From the IMG/VR virus record IMGVR_UViG_3300044678_002102, positions 1-38,923 of that record: a stretch of DNA of 38,923 nt, one strand, 5' to 3'. The notes below the pieces were generated by a model, which ran no database searches, was not told the DNA's origin, and saw only the letters and a program-made list of their open reading frames with translations. The stretch's first letter is position 1; each line of letters opens with the position of its first letter. The position numbers and the translations under genes are program-made. This document shows positions 1 to 7,765 of the stretch, one piece after another. Origin of the DNA: a virus.

Positions 1-106
1 ATAATTAAATTTATACAATAACACACAAAGTATAAATCAAAACCAAGATATCTATCAAAGTTTCAACAATTTTATTTTCAGTGAAGACAGAAACTTATTT
101 AATAAG

Positions 107-706
107 TTGTATAGTAGAATTAAATTTTATGAAATGGTTAAAGATTTGAATGGTGATATTGTTGAATGTGGTGTTTTCAAGGGTTCGGGATTGTTAAGTT
201 GGTTAAAAATACTTGATATGAATGAGCCTAATAGTATAAAAAAAGTTATCGGATTTGATTTTTTTGATAATAGTTTTGTTGATAATCTACAAGGTATTGA
301 TAAAACTACAATGGCTGAAGTTTTTTCTAGATGTGAAACAAAAACAGATGACATTTCAATAAACTCAATTGAAAATACTATACTACAAAGTGGATTTCTT
401 CCTGAAAAATTTACTTTAGTAAAAGGTGATATTTCTCAAACAACAAAAGAATTTGTAAAAAATAAACCAGGTTTTAGGATTAGTATTTTATATCTGGATT
501 TAGATTTATATGAACCAACTTATGATACATTAGTAAATTTATGGGATTATATTGTATATGGTGGAATAGTTGTTTTCGATGAATATGCTTATCATAATTG
601 GAGTGAATCTAAAGCTGCTGACCAATTTATAAAAGAAAAAAAAATATCCCTCATCTCAACAAAAGTAAAAGCACCAACAGCTTATTTTATAAAAACAATT
701 AATTAG
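107..706 (+). CDS. TylF/MycF-like SAM-dependent methyltransferase
   Basis: Likely an O-methyltransferase acting on a sugar or surface glycan. The SAM-binding motif GDIVECGVFKGSG lies near the N-terminus and the metal/substrate strand LYLDLDLYEPTYDTL near residue 145, followed by GGIVVFDEY; this order is typical of the macrocin O-methyltransferase (TylF) family. About 199 aa is short for that family (usually 230-270). The start is uncertain. TTG at 107 is used here, ATG at 134 would begin right at the SAM motif, and the frame stays open upstream to a stop at 2-4 without any ATG. It is the first gene of an operon of glycan-type enzymes and ends 3 bp before the next gene. Family assignment is by motif only; the substrate is unknown. 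Confidence 0.65.
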   Translation: MYSRIKFYEMVKDLNGDIVECGVFKGSGLLSWLKILDMNEPNSIKKVIGFDFFDNSFVDNLQGIDKTTMAEVFSRCETKTDDISINSIENTILQSGFLPEKFTLVKGDISQTTKEFVKNKPGFRISILYLDLDLYEPTYDTLVNLWDYIVYGGIVVFDEYAYHNWSESKAADQFIKEKKISLISTKVKAPTAYFIKTIN

Positions 707-709
707 GAT

Positions 710-1747
710 ATGGAAAATTTATTAATATTTTATTTAACCTCAAATGATAGACCATTTGTTTTTGAAAAGTTCGTGGGTGAACTTATGAAATCTAAATATC
801 TCACAAACTTAAAATTATTAGTGGTCAACTCATCAAACGATTTTGAATATTATAGAAAAACTTTGGAAGGAACTAACATCAATTATGAGTTATCAACAAT
901 CCCTTGCCCTCAAAGTAATTATTTACCAAAGGTTAGATTTGCAATAAGTTATGCCATTCAAAATAACTTCAAATACATACTGAAGTATGATAGTGATGTG
1001 TTAATTCCTACTTATACCTTAAATTTTATGCTTGAAAATCTTAATGTATTAGATGATGAAACCAATTTAACATTAGGTCCATCGATGACAACGGGAATTC
1101 CGACTATCGAAACTTTTATAAATAGTTTTTTAACTGAAGATGAAGCAAGACAAGTACGACAAGAATTCAAGAAGTGTGTTTTTCAACTTCAACCATCTAT
1201 TATGGATTATCGTCCAATGAACAAATATTCAATAGAATCTGATGTGTGGGATTACAATCAATACTATAATGGTTTGAACTCATATATGGATAGTTTACAA
1301 GATTTTGGTAATGGTAGAACAATCGATGGATATTCCAAATTTTATAGAGGAATACACCCAATTCGACACGGATTTGGAAATGAATTATTGAATGAGTTTA
1401 TTATTAGAAAAAGAGAACATTTTTTTTCTGAAAAACAGTGTACTATAGTTGAAGACAATTTATGTAAACAATTAGTTGCTATGTGTTTTTTAATAAAAAC
1501 AAGTACATACGATAGAATTCTTAATAAAGAAAATTTAACAATTGATGGTTGTGATGAAGTACCAATTAATCGATTCGGCTGGCAGAATAATGTTAAACAC
1601 TTAATTATTGACAATGGTTATGCAATTCACATAACATATAACTGGAGATGGTATTTGAATCAAGTAGATGGTGGAAGTAATATCGAAAAACCAAAATTAT
1701 CAATGTTAGATTATGAATCAGATTTTATAAAAAAATTATATGAGTAA
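710..1747 (+). CDS. GT-A-like glycosyltransferase family protein, paralogue 1
   Basis: A 345-aa protein with an N-terminal beta-alpha pattern and a DSD motif (YILKYDSDVL, about residue 95) like the metal/nucleotide-sugar-binding DxD of GT-A glycosyltransferases. It shares NGIPT/TGIPT, VWDYNQYYN, FYRGIHPIR, FLIKTS and DEVPIN blocks with the next gene, so the two are tandem paralogues. The role is probably transfer of a sugar to a phage or host surface molecule, but donor and acceptor cannot be inferred. It overlaps the next gene by 8 bp, indicating a single transcript. Fold assignment rests on the DSD motif and the neighbourhood. Confidence 0.5.
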   Translation: MENLLIFYLTSNDRPFVFEKFVGELMKSKYLTNLKLLVVNSSNDFEYYRKTLEGTNINYELSTIPCPQSNYLPKVRFAISYAIQNNFKYILKYDSDVLIPTYTLNFMLENLNVLDDETNLTLGPSMTTGIPTIETFINSFLTEDEARQVRQEFKKCVFQLQPSIMDYRPMNKYSIESDVWDYNQYYNGLNSYMDSLQDFGNGRTIDGYSKFYRGIHPIRHGFGNELLNEFIIRKREHFFSEKQCTIVEDNLCKQLVAMCFLIKTSTYDRILNKENLTIDGCDEVPINRFGWQNNVKHLIIDNGYAIHITYNWRWYLNQVDGGSNIEKPKLSMLDYESDFIKKLYE

Positions 1748-2687
1748 AATACAAATTAACATTTTATTACATAGTTTAGATAGAATAAAATACACATTAA
1801 AGTCTTTAGATTTCTTAAAAAAAATAAAATCTAAAAATAAAGAATTAATTAAAGTAGTTCTCATCGGTGGAGAAAACCCAAACTTTGTAAAAACAATTAT
1901 AGAAGATTTAATAACAAGTAATATTGATTCTGAGTACGTCTTTATTCCTAAAGATGGTAATAACTATATGAACAAGATTAAATATTGTGTTAATAATACA
2001 AATTTCGAGTATTCATGTTCGATGGATGAGGATATTCTACTCTCTAATTTTTTATGGGATTACATCATTGAAAACGTATCTGTTTTAGATTCTGAAAACA
2101 ATTTATTCTTGTCTCCCCTAATATCTAATGGAATACCTTCAGTTGATTTGTTTATTGACGATTTTTTTAATAAAGACGATAAAGAAATAATTCACAAAAT
2201 TTTCCAAGAAACCACAATCGATAACTATTGGGGTGTTGATTATAGTTCATTAAATAAAGAACGTAGAGTTTGGGATTATTATGACTACTATAATGATGTA
2301 AAAAAATTAAATCATTTCTACAAAGGGATTCACCCTGTAAGAATATCGTATGATGCACACAAAAAAATAGCTGAAGTTGTATGTGAAAATTCAGAAAAAA
2401 TAATTAGTAATTGTGATTTTAATATCGAACAACATAAATTCCCTTATTTTTGTAATAGTTTTTTTTTAATTAAAACTTCAGTTTGGAGAGAAATAATAAA
2501 TAACGATGAACTATACAGAGATATGTTTGACGAAGTACCACTGAATTTATATATGCAAAAAAATGATTTGAGTATGTGTTTAATCAGAAATGGTTTTTGT
2601 ATTCATATGGCTTATAATACAATTGGTCAATTGAAACAAAAAGATATTGAAAATTTTTTCTACAATAATTTATTAAATAAAATATGA
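1740..2687 (+). CDS. GT-A-like glycosyltransferase family protein, paralogue 2
   Basis: A 315-aa paralogue of the preceding gene. Shared blocks are ENVSVLDSENN, NGIPSVDLFIDDF, VWDYYDYYN, FYKGIHPVR, FLIKTS, DEVPLN and NGFCIHMAYN. Where paralogue 1 has DSD this one has MDEDI, so the metal-binding motif is altered but still acidic. It overlaps both neighbours (8 bp upstream, 4 bp ATGA downstream), which implies translational coupling. Either member could have become a non-catalytic partner. The function as a glycosyltransferase is an inference. Confidence 0.5.
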   Translation: MSKIQINILLHSLDRIKYTLKSLDFLKKIKSKNKELIKVVLIGGENPNFVKTIIEDLITSNIDSEYVFIPKDGNNYMNKIKYCVNNTNFEYSCSMDEDILLSNFLWDYIIENVSVLDSENNLFLSPLISNGIPSVDLFIDDFFNKDDKEIIHKIFQETTIDNYWGVDYSSLNKERRVWDYYDYYNDVKKLNHFYKGIHPVRISYDAHKKIAEVVCENSEKIISNCDFNIEQHKFPYFCNSFFLIKTSVWREIINNDELYRDMFDEVPLNLYMQKNDLSMCLIRNGFCIHMAYNTIGQLKQKDIENFFYNNLLNKI

Positions 2688-3208
2688 AATTTTTCATTTC
2701 ACATAGAGGTAATCTGGTTGGTAAAAATTATGATTTGGAAAATAAACCAAGTTATATTGATTCCGCAATAAGTGAAGGATTTTATGTTGAGGTTGATTTA
2801 TGGGTAAAGAATACTAAATTATATTTAGGTCACGATGAACCACAATATGAAATTGATGAACAATTTTTATTAGAAAGAAAAAAACATTTATGGATACATT
2901 GTAAAAACTACGAGGCCATTCTACATTTCAATTCTAATAAGTTTAACTATAATTATTTTTGGCATCAATCTGATGACATAACCCTAACATCTAAAAAGTA
3001 TATATGGGTTTATCCAGGTAAACAACCAATAAACAATAGTATTGCAGTTTTACCAGAAATTTATGAAGACGATTTAAGTAAATGCAATGGTATTTGTAGT
3101 GATTACATAAAAAAATACAAAGAAAAATGGCAACAAGAAAAAGACCAACACAACCTCAGAATACTGAGGAAACAAAAAAAACAAGAAAGGAAATTATTTG
3201 TGAAATAA
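2684..3208 (+). CDS. Short glycerophosphodiester phosphodiesterase-like protein
   Basis: A 174-aa protein with the three signature elements of the GDPD/PI-PLC-like TIM-barrel family, in order and early: SHRGN (residues 6-10), YVEVDLWV (about 34-41) and LGHDEP (about 48-53). These supply the His, Glu-x-Asp and second His of the active site. Full GDPDs are about 230-250 aa, so the barrel is shortened; short versions occur in polysaccharide clusters. The Lys/Gln-rich last 27 residues are encoded in an 82-bp out-of-frame overlap with PhoH and are probably a dispensable tail. It may process glycerophosphoryl or phosphodiester-linked sugars together with the surrounding glycosyltransferases. Confidence 0.6.
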   Translation: MKFFISHRGNLVGKNYDLENKPSYIDSAISEGFYVEVDLWVKNTKLYLGHDEPQYEIDEQFLLERKKHLWIHCKNYEAILHFNSNKFNYNYFWHQSDDITLTSKKYIWVYPGKQPINNSIAVLPEIYEDDLSKCNGICSDYIKKYKEKWQQEKDQHNLRILRKQKKQERKLFVK

Positions 3209-3852
3209 TCAAAAAGAAATCCAAAGAAAAGTTCTTATCTGACAATCAAAAATTATATTATGATTTATTGAAAAAAAATCAAATAACGATTTGTTCAGGT
3301 CCAGCTGGTGTTGGTAAATCATATATTGCGATGAAAGCCGCATTAGATATTCTATCAGACCCAACTTCACCTTACGAAAAAATTATAATTGTTAGACCAG
3401 CAGTTGAAGCTGAAGAAAAACTAGGTTCTCTACCTGGAAATGTTGAAGAAAAATTAGACCCTTATATTTTCCCCTCATATTACTTAATGAATAAAATCAT
3501 TGGTAAAGAAAATAGAGAAAAATTAAAAGACATTGACGCTATTGAAGTTTTCGCTTTGGCTTATATGAGAGGTATGAACATTGATAACTCAATTCTTATA
3601 TTTGAGGAAGCTCAAAATTCGACACCTAATCAAATGAAATTACTCTTGACAAGGATTGGGTTCAATAGTAAATTTTTTATCAGTGGTGACTTAGAACAGA
3701 CTGATAGATACAAAGATAAGACACATTCAGGATTGTATGATGCAATCAAGAAATTCAAAGGTTTAGATGATGTTGGAGTATTTGAATTTGACAATAAAGA
3801 TGTGGTTAGAAATCCATTAATCGGAAAAATATTAAAAAGATACGAAGAATGA
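3127..3852 (+). CDS. phoH: PhoH-like P-loop ATPase
   Basis: A 241-aa P-loop NTPase of the PhoH family, very common in large phages. Walker A is GPAGVGKSY (about residues 58-66), followed by the family block IIIVRPAVEAEEKLGSLPG, Walker B ILIFEEAQN and the ISGDLEQTD sensor-like motif. The family is linked to RNA metabolism or the host phosphate response, but its role in phages is unresolved. The first 40 residues are Lys/Thr-rich and variable. The ATG at 3127 lies inside the previous gene and the stop overlaps the next start by 4 bp (ATGA). Confident family call. Confidence 0.93.
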   Translation: MATRKRPTQPQNTEETKKTRKEIICEIIKKKSKEKFLSDNQKLYYDLLKKNQITICSGPAGVGKSYIAMKAALDILSDPTSPYEKIIIVRPAVEAEEKLGSLPGNVEEKLDPYIFPSYYLMNKIIGKENREKLKDIDAIEVFALAYMRGMNIDNSILIFEEAQNSTPNQMKLLLTRIGFNSKFFISGDLEQTDRYKDKTHSGLYDAIKKFKGLDDVGVFEFDNKDVVRNPLIGKILKRYEE

Positions 3853-4499
3853 GAATTGCTATAGATGTAAATGGTGTATTAAGAGATACCATTGGTAAAT
3901 TCAAACATTTATATGAAAAACATTTAATAGAAGGTTATCAAGAGTTTACACCCCAAACATATAAAATTGACTTATCTGGTAATACTGAATTGGAAGCGAT
4001 ATCAGAACCATTTGAATATAAAATTTTATCTCCAATAACCACTTTAGAATTACAAGACCATTTTTCATTCCAATCAAATGAAGAATTTTATTCATTTATG
4101 TATGAAGAGTATTGTATGGAGTTATTTGGGCATGCTCCATCAACTGAAATGACAACATTCAATGATTTAAATGACATTTATGTTGAACATAGGAGACGAT
4201 GGGATTTTATGGTATTGTCCGATGAAATTGGAAAATCAAAACCAGCTACATTATTTTTCTTATCCAAATTTGGTTGTGAATTAGAAAAAGTATTTTTTTA
4301 TTCTAATTTCACAATAAATTCAATATGGAATGAATTTGATGTTTTACTTACGGCAAACCCTAACTTATTATTAAATCATCCAAAGGAAAAAATTTTGATA
4401 AAGTTTGAAACAGAATATAATAAGGATATAAACAAAGATTATTCCATTAATTCAATTAAAGATTTAAAAGGAATTTTAAAACAAATAACAGAATGTTAA
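3849..4499 (+). CDS. HAD-like hydrolase (modified DxN motif)
   Basis: A 216-aa protein that opens with MRIAIDVNGVLRDT, the HAD-superfamily motif I, but with Asn in place of the second Asp (DxN rather than DxD). A later IGKSKPATLFFLSKFG segment gives the motif III lysine, and KVFFYSN stands near motif IV. HAD enzymes usually dephosphorylate small metabolites or nucleotides; the loss of the acid/base Asp may change or abolish phosphatase activity. It overlaps PhoH by 4 bp and the next gene by 7 bp. Family confidence is moderate to good; the substrate is unknown. Confidence 0.65.
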   Translation: MRIAIDVNGVLRDTIGKFKHLYEKHLIEGYQEFTPQTYKIDLSGNTELEAISEPFEYKILSPITTLELQDHFSFQSNEEFYSFMYEEYCMELFGHAPSTEMTTFNDLNDIYVEHRRRWDFMVLSDEIGKSKPATLFFLSKFGCELEKVFFYSNFTINSIWNEFDVLLTANPNLLLNHPKEKILIKFETEYNKDINKDYSINSIKDLKGILKQITEC

Positions 4500-4762
4500 A
4501 AATATTAGGTGAAAATTATTACTTCGATATTGATGCAATTGAAAAATATATCAATGTAGAACCCCCAACTAACTATACCGGTATACCACAGAATCATATA
4601 AGTGTTGTTAAATATGAAATGGTTAAAATGATGACAGAAACACTTATTGTTGAAAATGAAGAAGCCGATGAAGCATTAGGTATGAAAAGTACTGAATTAT
4701 CAATGCCATTTAGATTAGCCTTCAATTCATTACTATATAAAAAATTAATAAACAAAATATAA
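4493..4762 (+). CDS. Small hypothetical protein
   Basis: An 89-aa protein I do not recognise. It is mostly helical by composition (VVKYEMVKMMTETLIVENEEADEALG), soluble, without Cys, signal peptide or membrane segment. It overlaps the HAD-like gene by 7 bp and is followed after 1 bp by a glycosyltransferase, so it is part of the same operon and very likely real. Confidence 0.6.
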   Translation: MLKILGENYYFDIDAIEKYINVEPPTNYTGIPQNHISVVKYEMVKMMTETLIVENEEADEALGMKSTELSMPFRLAFNSLLYKKLINKI

Positions 4763-4763
4763 T

Positions 4764-5822
4764 ATGACACCAGAACAAATTTTAAAGATTGAAAAATCAA
4801 TAGAAAATTTAAAAAGCAAAAAATCAGTTATCTATTTCTTAATTCAAGACACCAAAGGTAACGCAAAAGCATCCGTTGCCTACATTTATCGTATGGCGTA
4901 TGTTCTATCTGAGGGTGGATATAATGTTGTTATGTTACACGAGAAGAATGATTATGTTGGTGTATCAAATTGGTTGGACTCAAAATACATGGAACTCCAA
5001 CATCAATCAATTGATGGCCAAAAACTACAAGTTGCTCCAGAAGATTTCATTATTATCCCAGAACTATATGGTTTTGTAATGAGTCAAATCAGTAATTTAC
5101 CTTGTGGTAAAATTGTTTTATCTCAAGCATATGACCACATATTGGAAACTTTACAACCAGGTCAATCTTGGGCACAACTTGGATTTATGAAATGTATTAC
5201 AACTTCAGAACAACAAAAGGAATACATTTCAAATATTATGAAAAACGTATCAATTGATGTTATTGAACCATATATCTCAGATGATTTTAAACCATCAGAA
5301 TACCCCGCAAATCCAATTATCGCAATTCACGCCAGAGAACAACGTGAAGCCTTAAATATGATTAAGAATTTTTATCTTAAATTCCCCCAATATAGATGGA
5401 TTACATTTAAAGATATGAGAGCAATTAGTGAAAAAGAATTTGCAAATGTTTTACAGAAATCATTTATGTCGGTTTGGATTGATGAAACAAGTGCATATGG
5501 TACATTCCCATTAGAATCAATGAAATGTGGTGTACCTTGTTTAGGTATTGGACCAAGAATGATTCCACAATGGATGTCTGAGGATAATGGAATATGGATT
5601 AGTAATAAAAATGATTTATCTGACTATGTTGCCGATTTCTTACAAAATTGGTTAGAAGATAATATTAGTGATACTTTGTTAAATGAGATGAAAAAGGTTG
5701 TTGAAAATTTACCAACATCTGAAACATTCAAAGACAATGTATTAAATAAATTTGAAGGATATTTGGACGTTAGACTTAAATCCTTTGAGGAACAATATAA
5801 TAAATTACAAACCGTTGAATAA
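4764..5822 (+). CDS. GT-B glycosyltransferase (GT4-like)
   Basis: A 352-aa protein with the two-domain GT-B layout. The N-terminal domain has SVIYFLIQDTKG and a GGYNVVMLHE strand. The C-terminal domain has YGTFPLESMKCGVPCLG (about residues 245-261), which matches the E-x7-E donor-binding loop of GT4-type retaining transferases. It probably adds a sugar from a nucleotide-sugar donor to a glycan; acceptor and sugar are unknown. It ends 1 bp before the next glycosyltransferase, consistent with consecutive steps in one pathway. Confidence 0.72.
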   Translation: MTPEQILKIEKSIENLKSKKSVIYFLIQDTKGNAKASVAYIYRMAYVLSEGGYNVVMLHEKNDYVGVSNWLDSKYMELQHQSIDGQKLQVAPEDFIIIPELYGFVMSQISNLPCGKIVLSQAYDHILETLQPGQSWAQLGFMKCITTSEQQKEYISNIMKNVSIDVIEPYISDDFKPSEYPANPIIAIHAREQREALNMIKNFYLKFPQYRWITFKDMRAISEKEFANVLQKSFMSVWIDETSAYGTFPLESMKCGVPCLGIGPRMIPQWMSEDNGIWISNKNDLSDYVADFLQNWLEDNISDTLLNEMKKVVENLPTSETFKDNVLNKFEGYLDVRLKSFEEQYNKLQTVE

Positions 5823-5823
5823 T

Positions 5824-6618
5824 ATGGAAAAATTTGATTTATCAGTAATACTACCACTTAAATCTTCATCACACCCTTGGTTTGAGGATTATTTTAACAA
5901 AGCAATAACATCAATCAAAACCCAAGAAGTTGAGATTAATGAATTAATTCTTGTTCATACCGATGAAACGAAATTGGTTGAATTTTTAGATACATACGAT
6001 TTTAGTGGAATCAATGTGACTAGAGAAGTGTGGACTAAAAAACCTGGTTTTGCTGAACAAGTAAATCACGGAGCAAGAATTGCAAAATCAAAATGGATAT
6101 CAATTTTTGAATTTGATGATGAGTATTCTAAAATTTGGTTTAAGAATGTTGACAAATATTCTAAAATCTATAAAAACACCGATTGTTTCTTACCAATTGT
6201 TGTTGATGTAACTGAGAATGGACAATTTGCTGGATTTACCAATGAGGCAACATTTGCTGTAAATATTTCTAGTGAAATAGGTATATTAACCAATGAGACA
6301 CTTTTGAGTTATCAGAATTTCCAAATGTCTGGTATGGTCATTAAAAAGTCATCATTTGTTGATTTTGGACTACTTAAACCTTCGTTTAAACTCACATTTG
6401 GTTATGAATTATTTTTACGTCTAACACACAATTCTGTGAATATTATGACCATTCCAAGAATTGGATATAAACATACTAATCTCAGACAAGGGTCTATCTT
6501 TTGGGATTATAAAAATGGGGATGAAGTTCTTAGTAAAGAAGAAATTCAATTTTGGATTGACTCGGCCAAAAAAGAATCTTTTTTCCTTGTAGATAGAGCA
6601 ATAAAATATCAATCTTAA
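5824..6618 (+). CDS. Family 2-like (GT-A) glycosyltransferase
   Basis: A 264-aa GT2-type protein. It has LSVILPLKSSSHPWFEDYF at the N-terminus, a NELILVHTDE strand, PGFAEQVNHGARIAKSKWIS and then FEFDDEYS, the DxD-like metal site. Later, NFQMSGMVIKKSSF and FGYELFLRLTH match the acceptor-side region. The frame is open back to 5752, but the ATG at 5824 is chosen because it is directly downstream of the previous stop and starts at the conserved first strand. A surface or virion glycosylation role is inferred from the gene set. Confidence 0.78.
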   Translation: MEKFDLSVILPLKSSSHPWFEDYFNKAITSIKTQEVEINELILVHTDETKLVEFLDTYDFSGINVTREVWTKKPGFAEQVNHGARIAKSKWISIFEFDDEYSKIWFKNVDKYSKIYKNTDCFLPIVVDVTENGQFAGFTNEATFAVNISSEIGILTNETLLSYQNFQMSGMVIKKSSFVDFGLLKPSFKLTFGYELFLRLTHNSVNIMTIPRIGYKHTNLRQGSIFWDYKNGDEVLSKEEIQFWIDSAKKESFFLVDRAIKYQS

Positions 6619-6625
6619 AAATTTA

Positions 6626-7378
6626 ATGACAAATGAAAAAAATTTGTCCGAGGATACAAGTTTAGAGTCAAAAAAGAAAGGGAGAAAACCCAAGAAAGAT
6701 AAAATTTATTTTGGTGAAATACAAGAATTGGCAGTTAGAGATTTTTTAATTGCCGATTCTTTTGAGGAAAAAAACAAAATCTATAATGATTTTTTAAGAC
6801 ATCCAATAGATAAAATGATTTCCTCAATTATAAGGACTTACAAACTATATCGTAAAGACGTTGAATTTGAAGAAATTCACCACGACACCCACTCCTTTTT
6901 GATGACAAAAATTGATAAATTTAAACCATCAAAAGAAAAGAAAGCATATTCCTATTTTGGAACAATATGCAAACATTATTTAATGGGTCAGATTCAAAAA
7001 GACCAAAAAGAAACAAATAGAAAGGTATCGTATGAAGATATTTCATCTGATTTGGAAAACGATGAAAACCTTTCATATAGTATTGACAATGAATCCATAG
7101 AAGCGGATGATGTTATTAAAAGATTTTTAAAAGAATTGGATGAGGTGTTCAAACAGAATACGCTTAATGAAAATGAAATTAAATTAGGTGAAGCTCTATA
7201 TGAAATATTTGAAAACTATGATAAAATATTTATTAGTACATCAAATAATAAATTCAATAAAAATATCATCTTATTATCATTAAGAGAAATGACAAATTTG
7301 AGTACAAAAGAAATTCGTTCATCACTTAAAAAGTTCAAGTTTTTATATGTTAATATGATTGAAAAAATGGTTAGATAA
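6626..7378 (+). CDS. 55: RNA polymerase sigma factor, T4 gp55-like (late)
   Basis: A 250-aa protein with a basic start (KKKGRKPKKDK). Around residues 105-135, AYSYFGTICKHYLMGQIQKDQKETNRK matches the region 2-like block of T4 gp55-type sigma factors (in T4-like phages usually A-Y-x-Y-F-x-x-I). The C-terminal part (MTNLSTKEIRSSLKKFKFLY) looks like a degenerate helix-turn-helix. T4 gp55 is about 185 aa, so this is longer. It would direct host RNA polymerase to late promoters; the repeated TATTTATA octamer in this window is the obvious candidate target. It sits between glycosyltransferases and virion genes on the plus-strand operon. Confidence 0.72.
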   Translation: MTNEKNLSEDTSLESKKKGRKPKKDKIYFGEIQELAVRDFLIADSFEEKNKIYNDFLRHPIDKMISSIIRTYKLYRKDVEFEEIHHDTHSFLMTKIDKFKPSKEKKAYSYFGTICKHYLMGQIQKDQKETNRKVSYEDISSDLENDENLSYSIDNESIEADDVIKRFLKELDEVFKQNTLNENEIKLGEALYEIFENYDKIFISTSNNKFNKNIILLSLREMTNLSTKEIRSSLKKFKFLYVNMIEKMVR

Positions 7379-7390
7379 ATATTTACTATT

Positions 7391-7765
7391 ATGCCAAGAC
7401 CTTTAAAAAAAGAAATCAATCTATCTAAGGAATCTATTTTATCCTTAATGCAGGAAATCTACAATGAACTTGTGGAACAGAGAAATACCGCAATGCGTAT
7501 TCAAAACAAAATGTTGACAATGATGAAAGAACCTGAAGATATGACTCTTATAGGTCCTGTTATTGAAAAACAACAAAAAATAATCAATGATTGTGTTGAA
7601 AAAAAATTATCTCTTTCTAAATTACAAGCTTCAATTTGGGAAAAAACAAACTCTACGAAAGAATCATTTTCTATTTCAGATATTAATATGGATGATGATA
7701 TTATTAAAGATTTAATGGAGAGAGATATTACTAAGTCAGACAACCAATACAAAATGAAAAAATAA
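7391..7765 (+). CDS. Hypothetical helical protein
   Basis: A 124-aa protein, largely alpha-helical and charged (SLMQEIYNELVEQRNTAMR, then PVIEKQQKIINDCVEKKLSLSK), with coiled-coil potential in residues 15-85. No known motif is recognised. Its last base overlaps the first base of the next ATG (TAATG), so it is coupled to the 703-aa virion-type protein. It may be a chaperone or assembly partner of that protein; this is inference from position only. Confidence 0.55.
   Translation: MPRPLKKEINLSKESILSLMQEIYNELVEQRNTAMRIQNKMLTMMKEPEDMTLIGPVIEKQQKIINDCVEKKLSLSKLQASIWEKTNSTKESFSISDINMDDDIIKDLMERDITKSDNQYKMKK

Noticed and set aside
5752-5823. Longer N-terminus of the GT2 gene starting at 5752
   Set aside because: It would overlap the GT-B gene by 71 bp and add residues before the conserved first beta-strand; the ATG at 5824 fits better.
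7380-7387. TATTTACT before the ATG at 7391 as another late promoter
   Set aside because: It has two mismatches to the octamer and only 3 nt to the ATG, so it does not fit the spacing of the others.
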